Assembly: GCA_014378715.1 (NCBI GenBank)
Contig: JACMNE010000141.1
Coordinates: 1-38,757, forward strand
Source of the DNA: Microbacteriaceae bacterium
GTDB lineage: Bacteria; Actinomycetota; Actinomycetes; Actinomycetales; Microbacteriaceae
Direction: 5' to 3'
DNA length: 38,757 nt
Shown here one piece after another: positions 1 to 7,805 of the stretch. The translations under genes and the position numbers were made by a program. The notes beneath the pieces are model-generated. The model was not told the origin of the DNA. It ran no database searches and saw nothing but the letters and a program-made list of their open reading frames with translations. The stretch's first letter is position 1; every line of letters starts with the position of its first letter.

Positions 1-32
1 CCAGCACGAGTCCCAGCACTAACCACCACACC

Positions 33-68
33 ACGAACGGGCCGTCTCCCTGGAGCCGGCCCGTTCGT
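33..68. terminator. Perfect 12-bp inverted repeat, probable terminator
   Basis: Arms 33-44 and 57-68 are perfectly complementary (ACGAACGGGCCG and its complement) around a 12-base loop. There is no real T-run on either side, so it would act as a weak or bidirectional terminator. It lies beyond the 3' end of the minus-strand cytochrome oxidase operon and just inside the left edge, so it could equally end a plus-strand gene located before the window. Confidence 0.55.
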
Positions 69-226
69 CGTTGTGCGGGCACCTTCGTCATTCAGCGCGA
101 GTGACGGGGTGGCGGAGGATCGTCCTCAGCCTCTCCGGCGCTGCATGTCGCGGGTCGCCCGGGTTCGCTCGACCTCCTCGAGACGAGCGCCGCGGGTGAC
201 CGTCACTCCCCTGGTGCGTTCCACCG
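69..226. other. Non-coding stretch, no gene seen
   Basis: Between the hairpin and the GyrI-like fragment I see no reading frame with recognisable protein features. Frames that are open here have no plausible ribosome site. A short inverted repeat (GAGGA/TCCTC, 115-127) is present. The stretch may hold further decayed remains of the gene whose fragment lies at 227-409. Confidence 0.4.
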
Positions 227-409
227 CTATCCTCGCGGAGTCGACGTGCACGCTACGGGGTAGATCAGCCCCCGAGCGTCAGCATAGGCAGCGGATGTGT
301 CGGGATCGAACCCATCGACCATCAGAAACCAGAGGGCCGGCTCCTCGACCCAGTCGAATCGATCACGGCTCGCACGGTAGGTGGGGATCTCGCGCTTGAG
401 GTCGGTCGT
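227..409 (-). pseudogene. GyrI-like small-molecule-binding domain protein, N-terminal remnant
   Basis: The minus strand encodes 60 residues that match the N-terminus of the GyrI-like family: TDLKREIPTYRA followed by PALWFLMVDGFDPDTSAAY and a LIYPVA ending. Family members typically have a D-[FL]-K-[KR] start, a 'P...FLM.DG..DPNTS..Y..A' core and run to roughly 200 residues. Here the codon where the start should be is ACG (409-407) in the context ACG ACC GAC CTC, consistent with an ATG-to-ACG loss. The similarity stops after about 53 residues and a TAG follows at 229-227, so the rest of the domain is gone. No alternative in-frame ATG, GTG or TTG lies between the upstream GNAT gene and the match. 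I therefore call it a decayed gene, seen by motif reading only. Confidence 0.6.
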
Positions 410-434
410 CCCTGAGCACCCGCCAACGGTCTGG

Positions 435-893
435 CTAGAGTGTCTTCTTCAGATAGTCGGCGGTGGACCGGTAGTCGTGACCCTCGTAGAAGGAGGCACC
501 CCGGCGGCTCGTGACGGTCAGCTGACGGGCTCCGCGGGCCAGGCACTCCCGCTCCACGGCGGTGACAAGCTGGCTGCCCACGCGGCGCCCACGGCTTCCC
601 ACGTCAACCACGAGCTCTTGGAGTTGCGCAGAGAGGCCGTTGGTGTGGAACAGTCGCGCGAGGGTGGTCAGCGTGTAGCCGATGACCCGGTCGGACTCGT
701 CGGCCGCGACCAGGAGAATGTGGTCCCCGGCATCCTGTACCGCGTCGATATAGGCCGCGTCGAAGGAGGCACGCTCAGGAACGAAGCCCTTCTCGAGCTG
801 GCTGAGCAACCCGAATATCGCGTCGGCGTCCCCGAGGGTGGCCGCACGGATTCTGCTGGGCTTAGCGACCGAAATTCCCGCGATAGTACTCAT
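435..893 (-). CDS. GNAT family N-acetyltransferase
   Basis: A 152-residue protein of the Gcn5-related acetyltransferase fold, transferring an acetyl group from acetyl-CoA to an amine whose identity cannot be read from sequence. An N-terminal beta-alpha stretch (RIRAATLGDADAIFGLL, residues about 14-30) is followed by the central strand and the acetyl-CoA loop: LQELVVDVGSRGRRVGSQLV contains the R-x-x-G-x-G/S pyrophosphate-binding pattern. The C-terminal 'ASFYEGHDYRST' matches the usual 'FYe..GF' end of small GNATs. The ATG at 893 lies 32 bases inside the 3' end of ctaF, so it is probably translated by coupling; the first 12 residues look non-conserved but no better start is visible. Placement after the oxidase genes need not mean a functional link. 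Confidence 0.85.
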   Translation of the reverse strand: MSTIAGISVAKPSRIRAATLGDADAIFGLLSQLEKGFVPERASFDAAYIDAVQDAGDHILLVAADESDRVIGYTLTTLARLFHTNGLSAQLQELVVDVGSRGRRVGSQLVTAVERECLARGARQLTVTSRRGASFYEGHDYRSTADYLKKTL

Positions 894-1308
894 ACATCCA
901 CCCTACGAGACTGATGCCCGCGACGGCAGCACCGATGAAGACAATCCAGACGCCGACTGCGATTCCGGTGAACACCAGGCCCGCTCCGGCGGCCAGCATG
1001 ATCGGCCACCAGCTCCATGGGCTGAAGAAGCCCTGCTCGGCGTCACCATCATCGATGTTCGCGTTCAGACGGTCCTCGGGCAGCTCGCCGCCCTGGGCCG
1101 CGTGGGTGCGGCCCAGGTAGAACGCAATGAGCGCCGAGAGGATGCCCGACAGGAAGATCGCCATGGTGCCGACCCATTCGATCGGGGAGGCACGGCGGAA
1201 CTGGACCAGCGTGTTGTTGTAGTCCACGAGGTTCCAGATGACGTACGCGACGCCGATGATGCCAAAGAATACGGCGAGAATCCAGAACAGACGGGTGTTG
1301 GCGACCAC
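862..1308 (-). CDS. ctaF: Cytochrome c oxidase subunit 4 (actinobacterial type)
   Basis: A 148-residue membrane protein of the actinobacterial aa3-oxidase subunit IV family, a small accessory subunit of the terminal oxidase. Four hydrophobic segments are visible: two near the N-terminus (about residues 7-27 and 42-66) and two at the C-terminus (about 103-122 and 122-140). The middle carries the hydrophilic loop with 'GFFSPWSWWPI', a hallmark of this family, and the protein ends 'YEYYRGNFGR'. The start is GTG at 1308, four bases after the ctaD stop. It is the third gene of the ctaC-ctaD-ctaF run. Subunit III (ctaE) and the qcr genes are not in this window. Confidence 0.93.
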   Translation of the reverse strand: MVANTRLFWILAVFFGIIGVAYVIWNLVDYNNTLVQFRRASPIEWVGTMAIFLSGILSALIAFYLGRTHAAQGGELPEDRLNANIDDGDAEQGFFSPWSWWPIMLAAGAGLVFTGIAVGVWIVFIGAAVAGISLVGWMYEYYRGNFGR

Positions 1309-1312
1309 AGGG

Positions 1313-3052
1313 TTATTTCACTTTCTCGTCGGACATGTCGTACACCGGCGCGTCCGGGGCATCCTTCAGCGGGCCGATTCCGATCGGGATCCCCGCCTCG
1401 GGGTGCGCCAGGTCGAAAGCGGGAGATTCCGAGCGGATGCGGGGAATGGAGGTGAAGTTGTGGCGGGGCGGCGGGCACGAGGTGGCCCACTCGAGCGAGC
1501 GTCCGTATCCCCAGGGGTCGTTCACCGTGACCTTGGGAGCACGGCGCGCGGTGATCCACACGTTGTAGAGGAACGGGAGCATCGAGACACCGAGCAGCAT
1601 GGCGCCGATCGTCGACAGTTCGTTCATCCACGCGAACCCGTCCTCGGGCTGGTAGGTGGCGTAACGACGCGGCATGCCCAGCACCCCCAACCAGTGCTGG
1701 ATGAGGAAGGTGGTGTGGAAGCCCACGAAGAGCAGCCAGAAGTGCACCTTGCCCAGGCGCTCGTTGAGCATCCGGCCAGTGAACTTGGGCCACCAGAAGT
1801 AGAAGCCGCTGAACATGGCGAAGACGACGGTGCCGAAGACCACGTAGTGGAAGTGCGCGACCACGAAGTAGGTGTCGGAGACATGGAAGTCGAGGGGCGG
1901 CGACGCGAGGATCACGCCGGTGAGTCCACCGAAGGTGAAGGTGATGAGGAACCCGATGGCCCACATCATGGGCGTTTCGAAGGTAACCGATCCGCGCCAC
2001 ATGGTGCCGATCCAGTTGAAGATCTTCACCCCGGTGGGTACGGCGATCAGCATGGTCATCAGTGAAAAGAATGGCAGCAGCACCGATCCGGTCACATACA
2101 TGTGGTGCGCCCACACCGTGATCGACAGGGCGGCGATGGAGATGGTGGCGTAGACGAGGGTCTTGTAGCCGAAGATCGGCTTGCGGCTGAACACCGGGAA
2201 GACCTCGGAGACGATCCCGAAGAACGGGAGCGCGATGATGTACACCTCTGGGTGCCCGAAGAACCAGAACAGGTGCTGCCAGAGGATCGCTCCCCCGGCC
2301 TCCGGGTTGAACAGGTGCGACCCGAGTACCCGGTCGGCACCGAGTGCGAAGAGGGCGGCCGCGAGCACGGGGAATGCCATGATCACGAGGATCGAGGTCA
2401 CGAGGGTGTTCCAGGTGAAGATCGGCATCCGGAACATGGTCATGCCGGGCGCACGCATCGTGATGATGGTCGTGATGAAGTTGACGGCTCCGAGAATGGT
2501 GCCGAACCCGCTCATGGCCAGGCCGAACACCCACAGGTTGCCACCCAACCCCGGCGAGAACGTTGTCGTCGACAGCGGGGTGTAGGCGAACCAGCCGAAG
2601 GAGGCCGCACCCTGCGGGGTGAGGAACCCGGCGACCGCGATGAGCGAGCCGAAGCTGTAGAGCCAGTAGGCGAAGGCGTTCAGGCGCGGGAACGCCACGT
2701 CGGGGGCGCCGATCTGGAGCGGCATCAGTACGTTGGCGAAGCCGGCGAACAGCGGCGTCGCGAACATCAGCAGCATGATCGTGCCGTGCATCGTGAAGAG
2801 CTGGTTGTACTGCTCCTTCGTCTGCACGATGTCGAGGCCGGGTGCGAACAACTGGGCACGGATGACCAGCGCCATCACCCCACCGAGACAGAAATACAGG
2901 AACGAGGTGATCAGGTACATGTACCCGATCTTCTTGTGGTCCGTCGACGTGATCCAGTTGACGAAGATGTTGCCCTTGGTTCCAACCCTCGACCCGCGCG
3001 GGTTCTGCCCGTACGTGGTGCTTCCGACGGGAGTTGCTGTCGCTGTGCTCAT
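1313..3052 (-). CDS. ctaD: Cytochrome c oxidase subunit I
   Basis: The 579-residue catalytic subunit of the aa3 oxidase, reducing O2 to water and pumping protons across the cytoplasmic membrane. All expected ligands are readable: H89 in 'TMHGT' and H402 for low-spin heme a; H267 of 'GHPEVY', H316 and H317 of 'AHHMY' for CuB, with Y271 giving the His-Tyr crosslink pair; H400 of 'AHFHY' for heme a3. About twelve transmembrane segments span residues 40 to 500, and the length is normal for actinobacteria. The gene begins 13 bases after the ctaC stop and runs into ctaF, so the three form one operon. Nothing looks truncated or unusual. Confidence 0.98.
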   Translation of the reverse strand: MSTATATPVGSTTYGQNPRGSRVGTKGNIFVNWITSTDHKKIGYMYLITSFLYFCLGGVMALVIRAQLFAPGLDIVQTKEQYNQLFTMHGTIMLLMFATPLFAGFANVLMPLQIGAPDVAFPRLNAFAYWLYSFGSLIAVAGFLTPQGAASFGWFAYTPLSTTTFSPGLGGNLWVFGLAMSGFGTILGAVNFITTIITMRAPGMTMFRMPIFTWNTLVTSILVIMAFPVLAAALFALGADRVLGSHLFNPEAGGAILWQHLFWFFGHPEVYIIALPFFGIVSEVFPVFSRKPIFGYKTLVYATISIAALSITVWAHHMYVTGSVLLPFFSLMTMLIAVPTGVKIFNWIGTMWRGSVTFETPMMWAIGFLITFTFGGLTGVILASPPLDFHVSDTYFVVAHFHYVVFGTVVFAMFSGFYFWWPKFTGRMLNERLGKVHFWLLFVGFHTTFLIQHWLGVLGMPRRYATYQPEDGFAWMNELSTIGAMLLGVSMLPFLYNVWITARRAPKVTVNDPWGYGRSLEWATSCPPPRHNFTSIPRIRSESPAFDLAHPEAGIPIGIGPLKDAPDAPVYDMSDEKVK

Positions 3053-3065
3053 GCTGTTCGGACCC

Positions 3066-3968
3066 TTATTCGTTGACGGGAGCGGGGGCTCCGGTACCGG
3101 GCTGGTTCTGGTTCACGTTGTAGTCACTACCGAGCGTTCCGGTCTGTCCCAGCGCTTCGAGGCTGGCGATGTAGGCGTCGTACTCCGGCTGTTCGACGAC
3201 CTTCACCTGGAAGAGCATCAGCGAGTGGTATTCCCCGCAGAGTTCGGCGCACTTGCCCTGATAGGTGCCGGTCTTGAGCGGCGTGAAGAACATGTGGTTC
3301 GTCTTGCCGGGAACCATGTCCTTCTTGTAGAGGAAGTCCACTACGAAGAAGGAGTGGATGACGTCGCGCGAGTGGATGTCGATCTGCACGGTCTTGTTCA
3401 CCGGCAGGTACAGCACGGGGAGCTTGTCGTAGTCGACGGTCGCCGGGCCCTCGAGCTCGGTCGCCTGGACTCCCGGCGAGTAGACGCCGTTTCCGCCCGG
3501 GCCCTCGTTGAGGTAGTTGAAGTCCCACGCCCACCGCTTGCCGTAGACCTCGATAGTGACGTCGGGATTCGCGGTCGGCGCCTCGATGGCAGCTTGGTCG
3601 CGGGCGGTGAAGGCGAAGAAGCCGAGCACGAGCACGAGGGGGACGACCGTGTAGAAGATCTCGATCGGCATGTTGTAGCGCAGCTGCGCCGGCAGGCCGG
3701 TCTGGCCCTTGCGGCGGCGGTACACGACCGCGGCCCAGATGATGAGGCCCCACGTGATGATGCCGACAATGAGCAGCACGATCCACGAGGTCACCCAGAG
3801 GCCGGTGACCCGGTCGGTGTGGTTTGTGATTCCGGGCTCGCCCGGGAGGAAGCCGCGCAGTTGCACTTGCGTGCATCCGGCGAGAACGACAACGAGCATC
3901 GCTGCGATCGGGATGGTTGCCCATCGGAGACGGCGGTTAGATCGCACCAGGAACCTTTCGGATGACAC
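3066..3968 (-). CDS. ctaC: Cytochrome c oxidase subunit II
   Basis: A 300-residue subunit carrying the CuA site that accepts electrons from cytochrome c (in actinobacteria from the bcc complex). The N-terminus is a lipoprotein signal ending in the lipobox LAGC, with C32 as the lipidated residue. Two transmembrane helices follow (about 60-80 and 105-121). The CuA ligands are all present: H205 ('VIHSF'), C240 and C244 ('CAELC'), H248 and M251. The aromatic patch 'KRWAWDFNY' (144-152) is the usual electron entry site. GTG at 3968 is used as start because it gives a complete positively charged signal peptide. It is the first gene of ctaCDF; a TAGGCT hexamer lies 35 bases upstream. Confidence 0.97.
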   Translation of the reverse strand: MSSERFLVRSNRRLRWATIPIAAMLVVVLAGCTQVQLRGFLPGEPGITNHTDRVTGLWVTSWIVLLIVGIITWGLIIWAAVVYRRRKGQTGLPAQLRYNMPIEIFYTVVPLVLVLGFFAFTARDQAAIEAPTANPDVTIEVYGKRWAWDFNYLNEGPGGNGVYSPGVQATELEGPATVDYDKLPVLYLPVNKTVQIDIHSRDVIHSFFVVDFLYKKDMVPGKTNHMFFTPLKTGTYQGKCAELCGEYHSLMLFQVKVVEQPEYDAYIASLEALGQTGTLGSDYNVNQNQPGTGAPAPVNE

Positions 3969-4003
3969 TGACTGTGAGGAAACCCAGTCTCTTTGACCCC
4001 TTC

Positions 4004-4009
4004 AGCCTA
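4004..4009 (-). promoter_or_regulatory. Candidate -10 element for the ctaC operon
   Basis: The minus strand reads TAGGCT here, fitting the actinobacterial TANNNT -10 pattern, and would give a leader of roughly 28 bases before the ctaC GTG. No convincing -35 box is visible at 16-18 bases upstream. The same hexamer sits ahead of nrdR, dnaE and the polyprenyl synthase gene. Confidence 0.4.
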
Positions 4010-4056
4010 CTGCGCGGCGGGTACCCCGATGACCGGCCCGCCTGTGTTTCGGCACC

Positions 4057-4100
4057 AAAAAAACACAAAAAAAGGGAACCGCCGTGAGACTGTTCCCTTT
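4057..4100 (-). terminator. Rho-independent terminator after the ErpA/IscA-type gene
   Basis: On the minus strand a 9-bp stem (AAAGGGAAC, 4100-4092, pairing with 4079-4071) with a 12-base loop is followed by TTTTTTTGTGTTTTTTT (4073-4057). This is a textbook intrinsic terminator pointing away from the gene ending at 4148. The stem's own A/U end extends the pairing. The 17-base tail is identical to the tail of the terminator at 33123-33162. Confidence 0.88.
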
Positions 4101-4147
4101 CTGGGTGTCCGCTCCGCGCACGCGGAAAGAACGGCGGTAGCCGGTGC

Positions 4148-4522
4148 CTAGTGGAAGGAATCCCCGCAGGCGCAGCTTCCGCCGGCGTTCGGATTGTCGA
4201 TCGTGAATCCCTGCTTCTGGATGGTGTCCTCGAAGTCGATGTTCGCCCCGTCGAGGTACGGCACGCTCATCTTGTCCACAACGACCTCGACCCCGTCGAA
4301 ATCGACGGTGGCGTCGCCCTCGAGCAGGCGCTCGTCGAAGTAGAGCTGGTAGATCAGGCCGGAGCAGCCGCCGGGCTGCACGGCGACTCGTAGTCGCAAG
4401 TCGTCTCGCGCCTCCTGCTCGTACAGGCTGCGCACCTTCGCGGCTGCCGTGTCGGTGAGCCCAACCCCGTGCGCGGGCAGCGCGGGGGCGGAGGTGGTGC
4501 CGGTCAGTGTCGTGTCAGTCAT
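4148..4522 (-). CDS. erpA: Iron-sulfur cluster carrier/insertion protein (ErpA/IscA type)
   Basis: A 124-residue A-type carrier that delivers Fe-S clusters to apoproteins in the cytoplasm. The three ligand cysteines are in the canonical places: C53 in 'QPGGCSGLIY' and C117 and C119 in the C-terminal 'SCACGDSF'. An unconserved 20-residue Thr/Ala-rich N-terminus precedes the domain. I start at ATG 4522 rather than the in-frame GTG at 4528, because the AAAGGAG ribosome site (4534-4528) overlaps that GTG and lies five bases before the ATG. The gene is monocistronic: a TAGACT hexamer lies upstream and a strong terminator downstream. ErpA and IscA cannot be separated on sequence alone; actinobacteria usually keep one such gene near the oxidase genes. 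Confidence 0.92.
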   Translation of the reverse strand: MTDTTLTGTTSAPALPAHGVGLTDTAAAKVRSLYEQEARDDLRLRVAVQPGGCSGLIYQLYFDERLLEGDATVDFDGVEVVVDKMSVPYLDGANIDFEDTIQKQGFTIDNPNAGGSCACGDSFH

Positions 4523-4555
4523 GACCACTCCTTTGCCTGAAGAAAACGTGTCGCC

Positions 4556-4561
4556 AGTCTA
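4556..4561 (-). promoter_or_regulatory. Candidate -10 element for the ErpA/IscA-type gene
   Basis: TAGACT on the minus strand, followed after about 27 bases by the AAAGGAG ribosome site and ATG. It matches TANNNT. No clear -35 element is seen. Confidence 0.35.
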
Positions 4562-4648
4562 AACGCGGCAGGACGCGGTTTTCTTCCCGCCCCGAGTATT
4601 CAAAGCCAAGCGGATGTCGCGTCGGAACGAACGCCCCACGCTTCGCAG

Positions 4649-6058
4649 TCATTCCGCCGGGCGGTCATCCAGCCGCGCGAGCAGCACCGCCTCGGTCAGG
4701 ATCGCCCGGTGGAAGACACCGAGGTGCAGCGACTCGTTGGGGCTGTGCGCCCGCGTGTCGGGGTCCTCGACCCCGGTGACGAGGATCTGCGCGTCAGGGA
4801 AGGTGGCGACGAGCTCGGAGATGAAGGGGATCGAGCCGCCGATCCCGGTCTCGACGGGGGACGTGCCCCAGGCATCCGCCATCGACTGCTTGGCCTCGGC
4901 CACGGCCCATCCGCTGGTGTCGACGAGGAACGGGTTGCCAGTGTCGACGTCGCTGATCTCGAGGTGGGCGCCGAACGGCGCCTTGGCGAGCAGGTGGGCC
5001 TCGATTGCGGTGAACGCGGCCGACGCCTCCTGCCCGGGGGCGATGCGCACGCTGATCCGCACCGAGATGCTGGGCGAGAGGGTGTTCGAGGCGTTGTCGA
5101 CGCTCGGCGCATCGATCCCGGTGACCGTGATCGCCGGCTGCGACCAAAGGCGGGAGAGGATCGGGCCGGTGCCGATCGGCGAGACGCCGTCGAGCAGGCC
5201 GGCCTCGTGGCGCAGCTTTTTGTCATCGTAGTCCGGCGTCGGCGCGTCGCGGCTCGTGAGTCCGTCGACCGCGACCGATCCCTGCGCGTCCCAGAGGGTG
5301 CCGAGCAGCAGCACGGTAGCCATCATGGCGTCGGGCACCGCTCCCCCGAACATGCCGGAGTGCGAGGCGTGGGCCAAGGTCGAGACGGTGAGGCGGAAGG
5401 TGACGTTGCCGCGCAGGCCGACGGTGAGGGCCGGCGTGTCGGTGTCCCAGTTGTCGGAGTCGGCGACCACGATGACATCCGCTTCGAGCTCGGCACGGTG
5501 CTGGGCCAGGAAGTTCGCGAAGGAGCGGGAGCCGAACTCCTCCTCGCCCTCGATGAACAGAACGAGGCCGAGGTCGAAGTCGGTCCCCCGGGTCTCGACG
5601 AACGAGCGGATGGCGGCGATGTGCGCCATCACGCCCGCCTTGTCATCCGCGGCGCCGCGCCCGTACAGCCGGTCGCCGCGCACTGTCGGCTCGAACGGCG
5701 GCGAGTCCCAGTCGGCATCATCGCCGGGGGGCTGCACATCATGGTGGGCGTAGAGCAAGATGGTGGGCTTGCCTCCCCGGGCCGGGCGGGTCGCCAGCAC
5801 AGCCGGCTGACCGGGGGTGTCGCCGGAGCCCTGCTTCGCCCGGGAGATCTGCACCCGCTCGAACACCCCCAGGCCTGTGACGAGCGCGGCGACGGCCTCG
5901 GCGCTGCGCTGCACGTTCGCCGCGTCGAATGCCGTCCAGGACACCGAGGGGATACGCACCAGAGCCCCCAGGTCGGCGATCGCGGAGGGCAGCCCGGCCT
6001 GCACCGCTGCGGCGAGGGAAGCGAGCAGTTCTGGCCGTGTGGGTTCTACGGAGGTCAT
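4649..6058 (-). CDS. M20 family dipeptidase / metallopeptidase
   Basis: A 469-residue cytoplasmic di-zinc peptidase of the M20 family (CNDP/PepV-like dipeptidases). The metal-binding motifs appear in order: 'YAHHDVQP' (about 103-110), 'YGRGAADDKAG' (132-142, bridging Asp), 'IEGEEEFGS' (169-177, general base and metal Glu), 'VVADSDNW' and a late 'RAHSPNES' histidine. The dimerisation/lid domain lies between about 200 and 330. The frame remains open upstream to 6223, but ATG 6058 is chosen: upstream residues are Arg/Pro-rich antisense-like sequence that overlaps the divergent gene. The sequence 'TAAGAT' ends 7 bases before this ATG, so the mRNA may be leaderless. Substrate specificity is not readable. 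Confidence 0.93.
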   Translation of the reverse strand: MTSVEPTRPELLASLAAAVQAGLPSAIADLGALVRIPSVSWTAFDAANVQRSAEAVAALVTGLGVFERVQISRAKQGSGDTPGQPAVLATRPARGGKPTILLYAHHDVQPPGDDADWDSPPFEPTVRGDRLYGRGAADDKAGVMAHIAAIRSFVETRGTDFDLGLVLFIEGEEEFGSRSFANFLAQHRAELEADVIVVADSDNWDTDTPALTVGLRGNVTFRLTVSTLAHASHSGMFGGAVPDAMMATVLLLGTLWDAQGSVAVDGLTSRDAPTPDYDDKKLRHEAGLLDGVSPIGTGPILSRLWSQPAITVTGIDAPSVDNASNTLSPSISVRISVRIAPGQEASAAFTAIEAHLLAKAPFGAHLEISDVDTGNPFLVDTSGWAVAEAKQSMADAWGTSPVETGIGGSIPFISELVATFPDAQILVTGVEDPDTRAHSPNESLHLGVFHRAILTEAVLLARLDDRPAE

Positions 6059-6063
6059 GCGAG

Positions 6064-6071
6064 TAATCTTA
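6064..6071. promoter_or_regulatory. Overlapping divergent -10 elements (dipeptidase / DUF3043)
   Basis: Only 41 bases separate two divergent genes. The 8-mer TAATCTTA reads TAATCT on the plus strand (6064-6069) and TAAGAT on the minus strand (6071-6066), so both fit TANNNT and share four base pairs. The plus copy gives a leader of about 25 bases with an AAGGA site before ATG 6100. The minus copy is 7 bases before ATG 6058, a leaderless arrangement. Confidence 0.45.
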
Positions 6072-6099
6072 ATCCGACTTCGACGGCAAGGAATTGAAC

Positions 6100-6687
6100 A
6101 TGGCCCAGGCACGCAACCCCGACAGCGCCCCGATCGGCAGCGACGACGCTGCGCGACTCGACGACGAGCAGGTGGCTGCCGGTAAGGGCCACGCGACCCC
6201 GACCCGCCGCGAGCGGGAGGCACTCAACCAGCGTCCGCTGGTCTCCAACGACCGCAAGGCCGCCAACAAGGAGGCCCGCGCAAAGATGGCACAGACCCGG
6301 GAGCGCGCCCGTCTGGGCATGGCGAACGGCGAGGAGCGATATCTGCCGATGCGCGATCGCGGGGTCCAGCGCCGCTACGTGCGCGACTACATCGACGCGA
6401 GGTTCAGCGCTGGCGAGGCCCTCATCCCGCTGATGTTCCTGGTGATCCTCTCCAGCTTCATCCCCGGCGTCGACGTCTACTCGTTCCTCGTGCTCTGGTT
6501 CTTCTTCGCGATCGCTGTGATCGACAGCGTCGCGCTCGGCTACATCCTGAAGAAGAAGATCGAGGCGAAGTTCGGCGAGGACAAGTTCGAGCGCGGCACC
6601 CGCTGGTACGCGGCGATGCGCGCCCTGCAGTTGCGTCCGATGCGCCTGCCGAAGCCGCAGGTGAAGCGCTGGAAGTACCCGGTCTGA
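6100..6687 (+). CDS. DUF3043 domain membrane protein
   Basis: A 195-residue actinobacterial protein of the DUF3043 family, function unknown. The charged N-terminal half contains 'GKGHATPTRREREALNQRPLV' style sequence typical of the family and 'RDRGVQRRYVRDYIDARFSAGE' just before the membrane part. Two hydrophobic helices (about 110-128 and 131-152) form a hairpin, followed by a basic C-terminus ending 'RLPKPQVKRWKYPV'. The frame also has a TTG two codons earlier, but AAGGA (6088-6092) with 7 bases to ATG 6100 decides the start. It stands alone on the plus strand between minus-strand genes and converges on pyrD. Confidence 0.9.
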   Translation: MAQARNPDSAPIGSDDAARLDDEQVAAGKGHATPTRREREALNQRPLVSNDRKAANKEARAKMAQTRERARLGMANGEERYLPMRDRGVQRRYVRDYIDARFSAGEALIPLMFLVILSSFIPGVDVYSFLVLWFFFAIAVIDSVALGYILKKKIEAKFGEDKFERGTRWYAAMRALQLRPMRLPKPQVKRWKYPV

Positions 6688-6701
6688 GCCGACCAGCCGA
6701 T

Positions 6702-6718
6702 CCGGGCCTCAGGCCCGG
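6702..6718. terminator. GC hairpin with the pyrD stop codon as its loop
   Basis: CCGGGCC (6702-6708) and GGCCCGG (6712-6718) pair perfectly around the three bases TCA, which are the pyrD stop (TGA on the minus strand). The hairpin lies between the convergent DUF3043 and pyrD genes. It has no T-run, so termination in either direction is plausible but unproven. Confidence 0.45.
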
Positions 6719-7764
6719 CGCAGCGCCAGCAGTCCGCGGTTGATTTGTCTTGCCCAGAGTGGCCCGCGGTAGAGGAACGCCGTGTAGCCCTGCACGAGGG
6801 TCGCGCCGGCCGCCAGGCGCTCCGCGACGTCCGCTGCGGTGTCGACTCCCCCGACCGAGATCACGCACATCTGGGCCGGGACCGCCGAGCGGATGATGCG
6901 CAGCACCTGCAGCGACCGCGCGGCCAGCGGCGCCCCCGAGAGCCCTCCGGCGCCTGCGGCCTCAACAGTGTCAAGCGGTGTGGCCAGTCCAGACCTCGAG
7001 AGGGTGGTGTTCGTGGCGATGATGCCATCGAGCCCGAGGTCGCCCGCGAGGGCCGCGATGCGCCGCACCTGGTCGTCGGTGAGGTCGGGGGCGATCTTGA
7101 CGAGCACCGGGGTGGCCCCTGCCGCCGCCTTGACGGCGGCGAGCAGCGGTGAGAGCCTGTCCAGTTCCTGGAGGCCGCGGAGGCCCGGCGTGTTGGGCGA
7201 GCTGACGTTGACGGCGAGGTAGTCGGCGACCGGAGCTAGCAGCCGCGTGCTGTAGAGATAATCGTCGATGGCATCGTCGACCTCCACGACCCTCGACTTG
7301 CCGATGTTCACCCCGATCACCCCGCGGATGCCACCGCGTCGTCCGCGGCGGCGGCGGGCGCGTTCGGCGGCGAGACGGGGGGCAGCGACATCCGCCCCCG
7401 AGTTATTGAACCCCATGCGGTTGACGACGGCGCGGTCCTCGACGAGGCGGAAGAGGCGGGGGGTCGGATTGCCCGCCTGGGCGACGGCGGTGAGGGTGCC
7501 CACCTCGACGTGACCGAAGCCGAGGCGCCAGAGGCCGTCGACCGCCTCGCCGTCCTTGTCGAACCCGGCCGCGACGCCGAACGGCGAGTCGAAGCGCAGG
7601 CCGAGGGCGGTGACGGCGAGCGAGGGGTGTGGGCGGGTCGCTGCGCGCACGAGGGCGGCGATGGGACCGAGCCGCGGGAGGAGGCGGATGACGGTGAACG
7701 CGAGGTGGTGCGCGCGTTCCGGATCGATGCGGCGGAGGACGAGGGCGAAGAGGAGGGGATACAT
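6709..7764 (-). CDS. pyrD: Dihydroorotate dehydrogenase (quinone), class 2
   Basis: A 351-residue membrane-associated FMN enzyme oxidising dihydroorotate to orotate with quinone, the fourth step of pyrimidine synthesis. The N-terminal helical extension 'MYPLLFALVLRRIDPERAHHLAF' is the quinone/membrane module that marks class 2. FMN-site motifs follow: 'FGVAAGFDKDGEAVDGL', 'NRMGFNNSGAD', 'GVNIGKS' and 'NVSSPNTPGLR', whose serine is the catalytic base of class 2 enzymes. Later 'VKIAPDLTDDQ', 'GIIATNTT', 'GGLSGAPL' and 'VGGVDTAADV' complete the barrel. TAGCCT sits 9 bases upstream of ATG 7764. It is followed by no other minus-strand gene for 650 bases. Confidence 0.97.
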   Translation of the reverse strand: MYPLLFALVLRRIDPERAHHLAFTVIRLLPRLGPIAALVRAATRPHPSLAVTALGLRFDSPFGVAAGFDKDGEAVDGLWRLGFGHVEVGTLTAVAQAGNPTPRLFRLVEDRAVVNRMGFNNSGADVAAPRLAAERARRRRGRRGGIRGVIGVNIGKSRVVEVDDAIDDYLYSTRLLAPVADYLAVNVSSPNTPGLRGLQELDRLSPLLAAVKAAAGATPVLVKIAPDLTDDQVRRIAALAGDLGLDGIIATNTTLSRSGLATPLDTVEAAGAGGLSGAPLAARSLQVLRIIRSAVPAQMCVISVGGVDTAADVAERLAAGATLVQGYTAFLYRGPLWARQINRGLLALRRA

Positions 7765-7773
7765 ACCGGGATC

Positions 7774-7779
7774 AGGCTA
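7774..7779 (-). promoter_or_regulatory. Candidate -10 element for pyrD
   Basis: TAGCCT on the minus strand, 9 bases before the pyrD ATG, which would give an almost leaderless transcript. The spacing equals that of TAGGCT before nrdR. No -35 box is evident. Confidence 0.4.
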
Positions 7780-7805
7780 GCGCCTGGCGCCGACCGGCTC
7801 GTGCG

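Noticed and set aside
295-330. Sequence resembling the T-arm of a reverse-strand tRNA (GGGATCGAACCC)
   Set aside because: No anticodon or D-arm can be folded around it, and the bases are explained by the GyrI-like reading frame.
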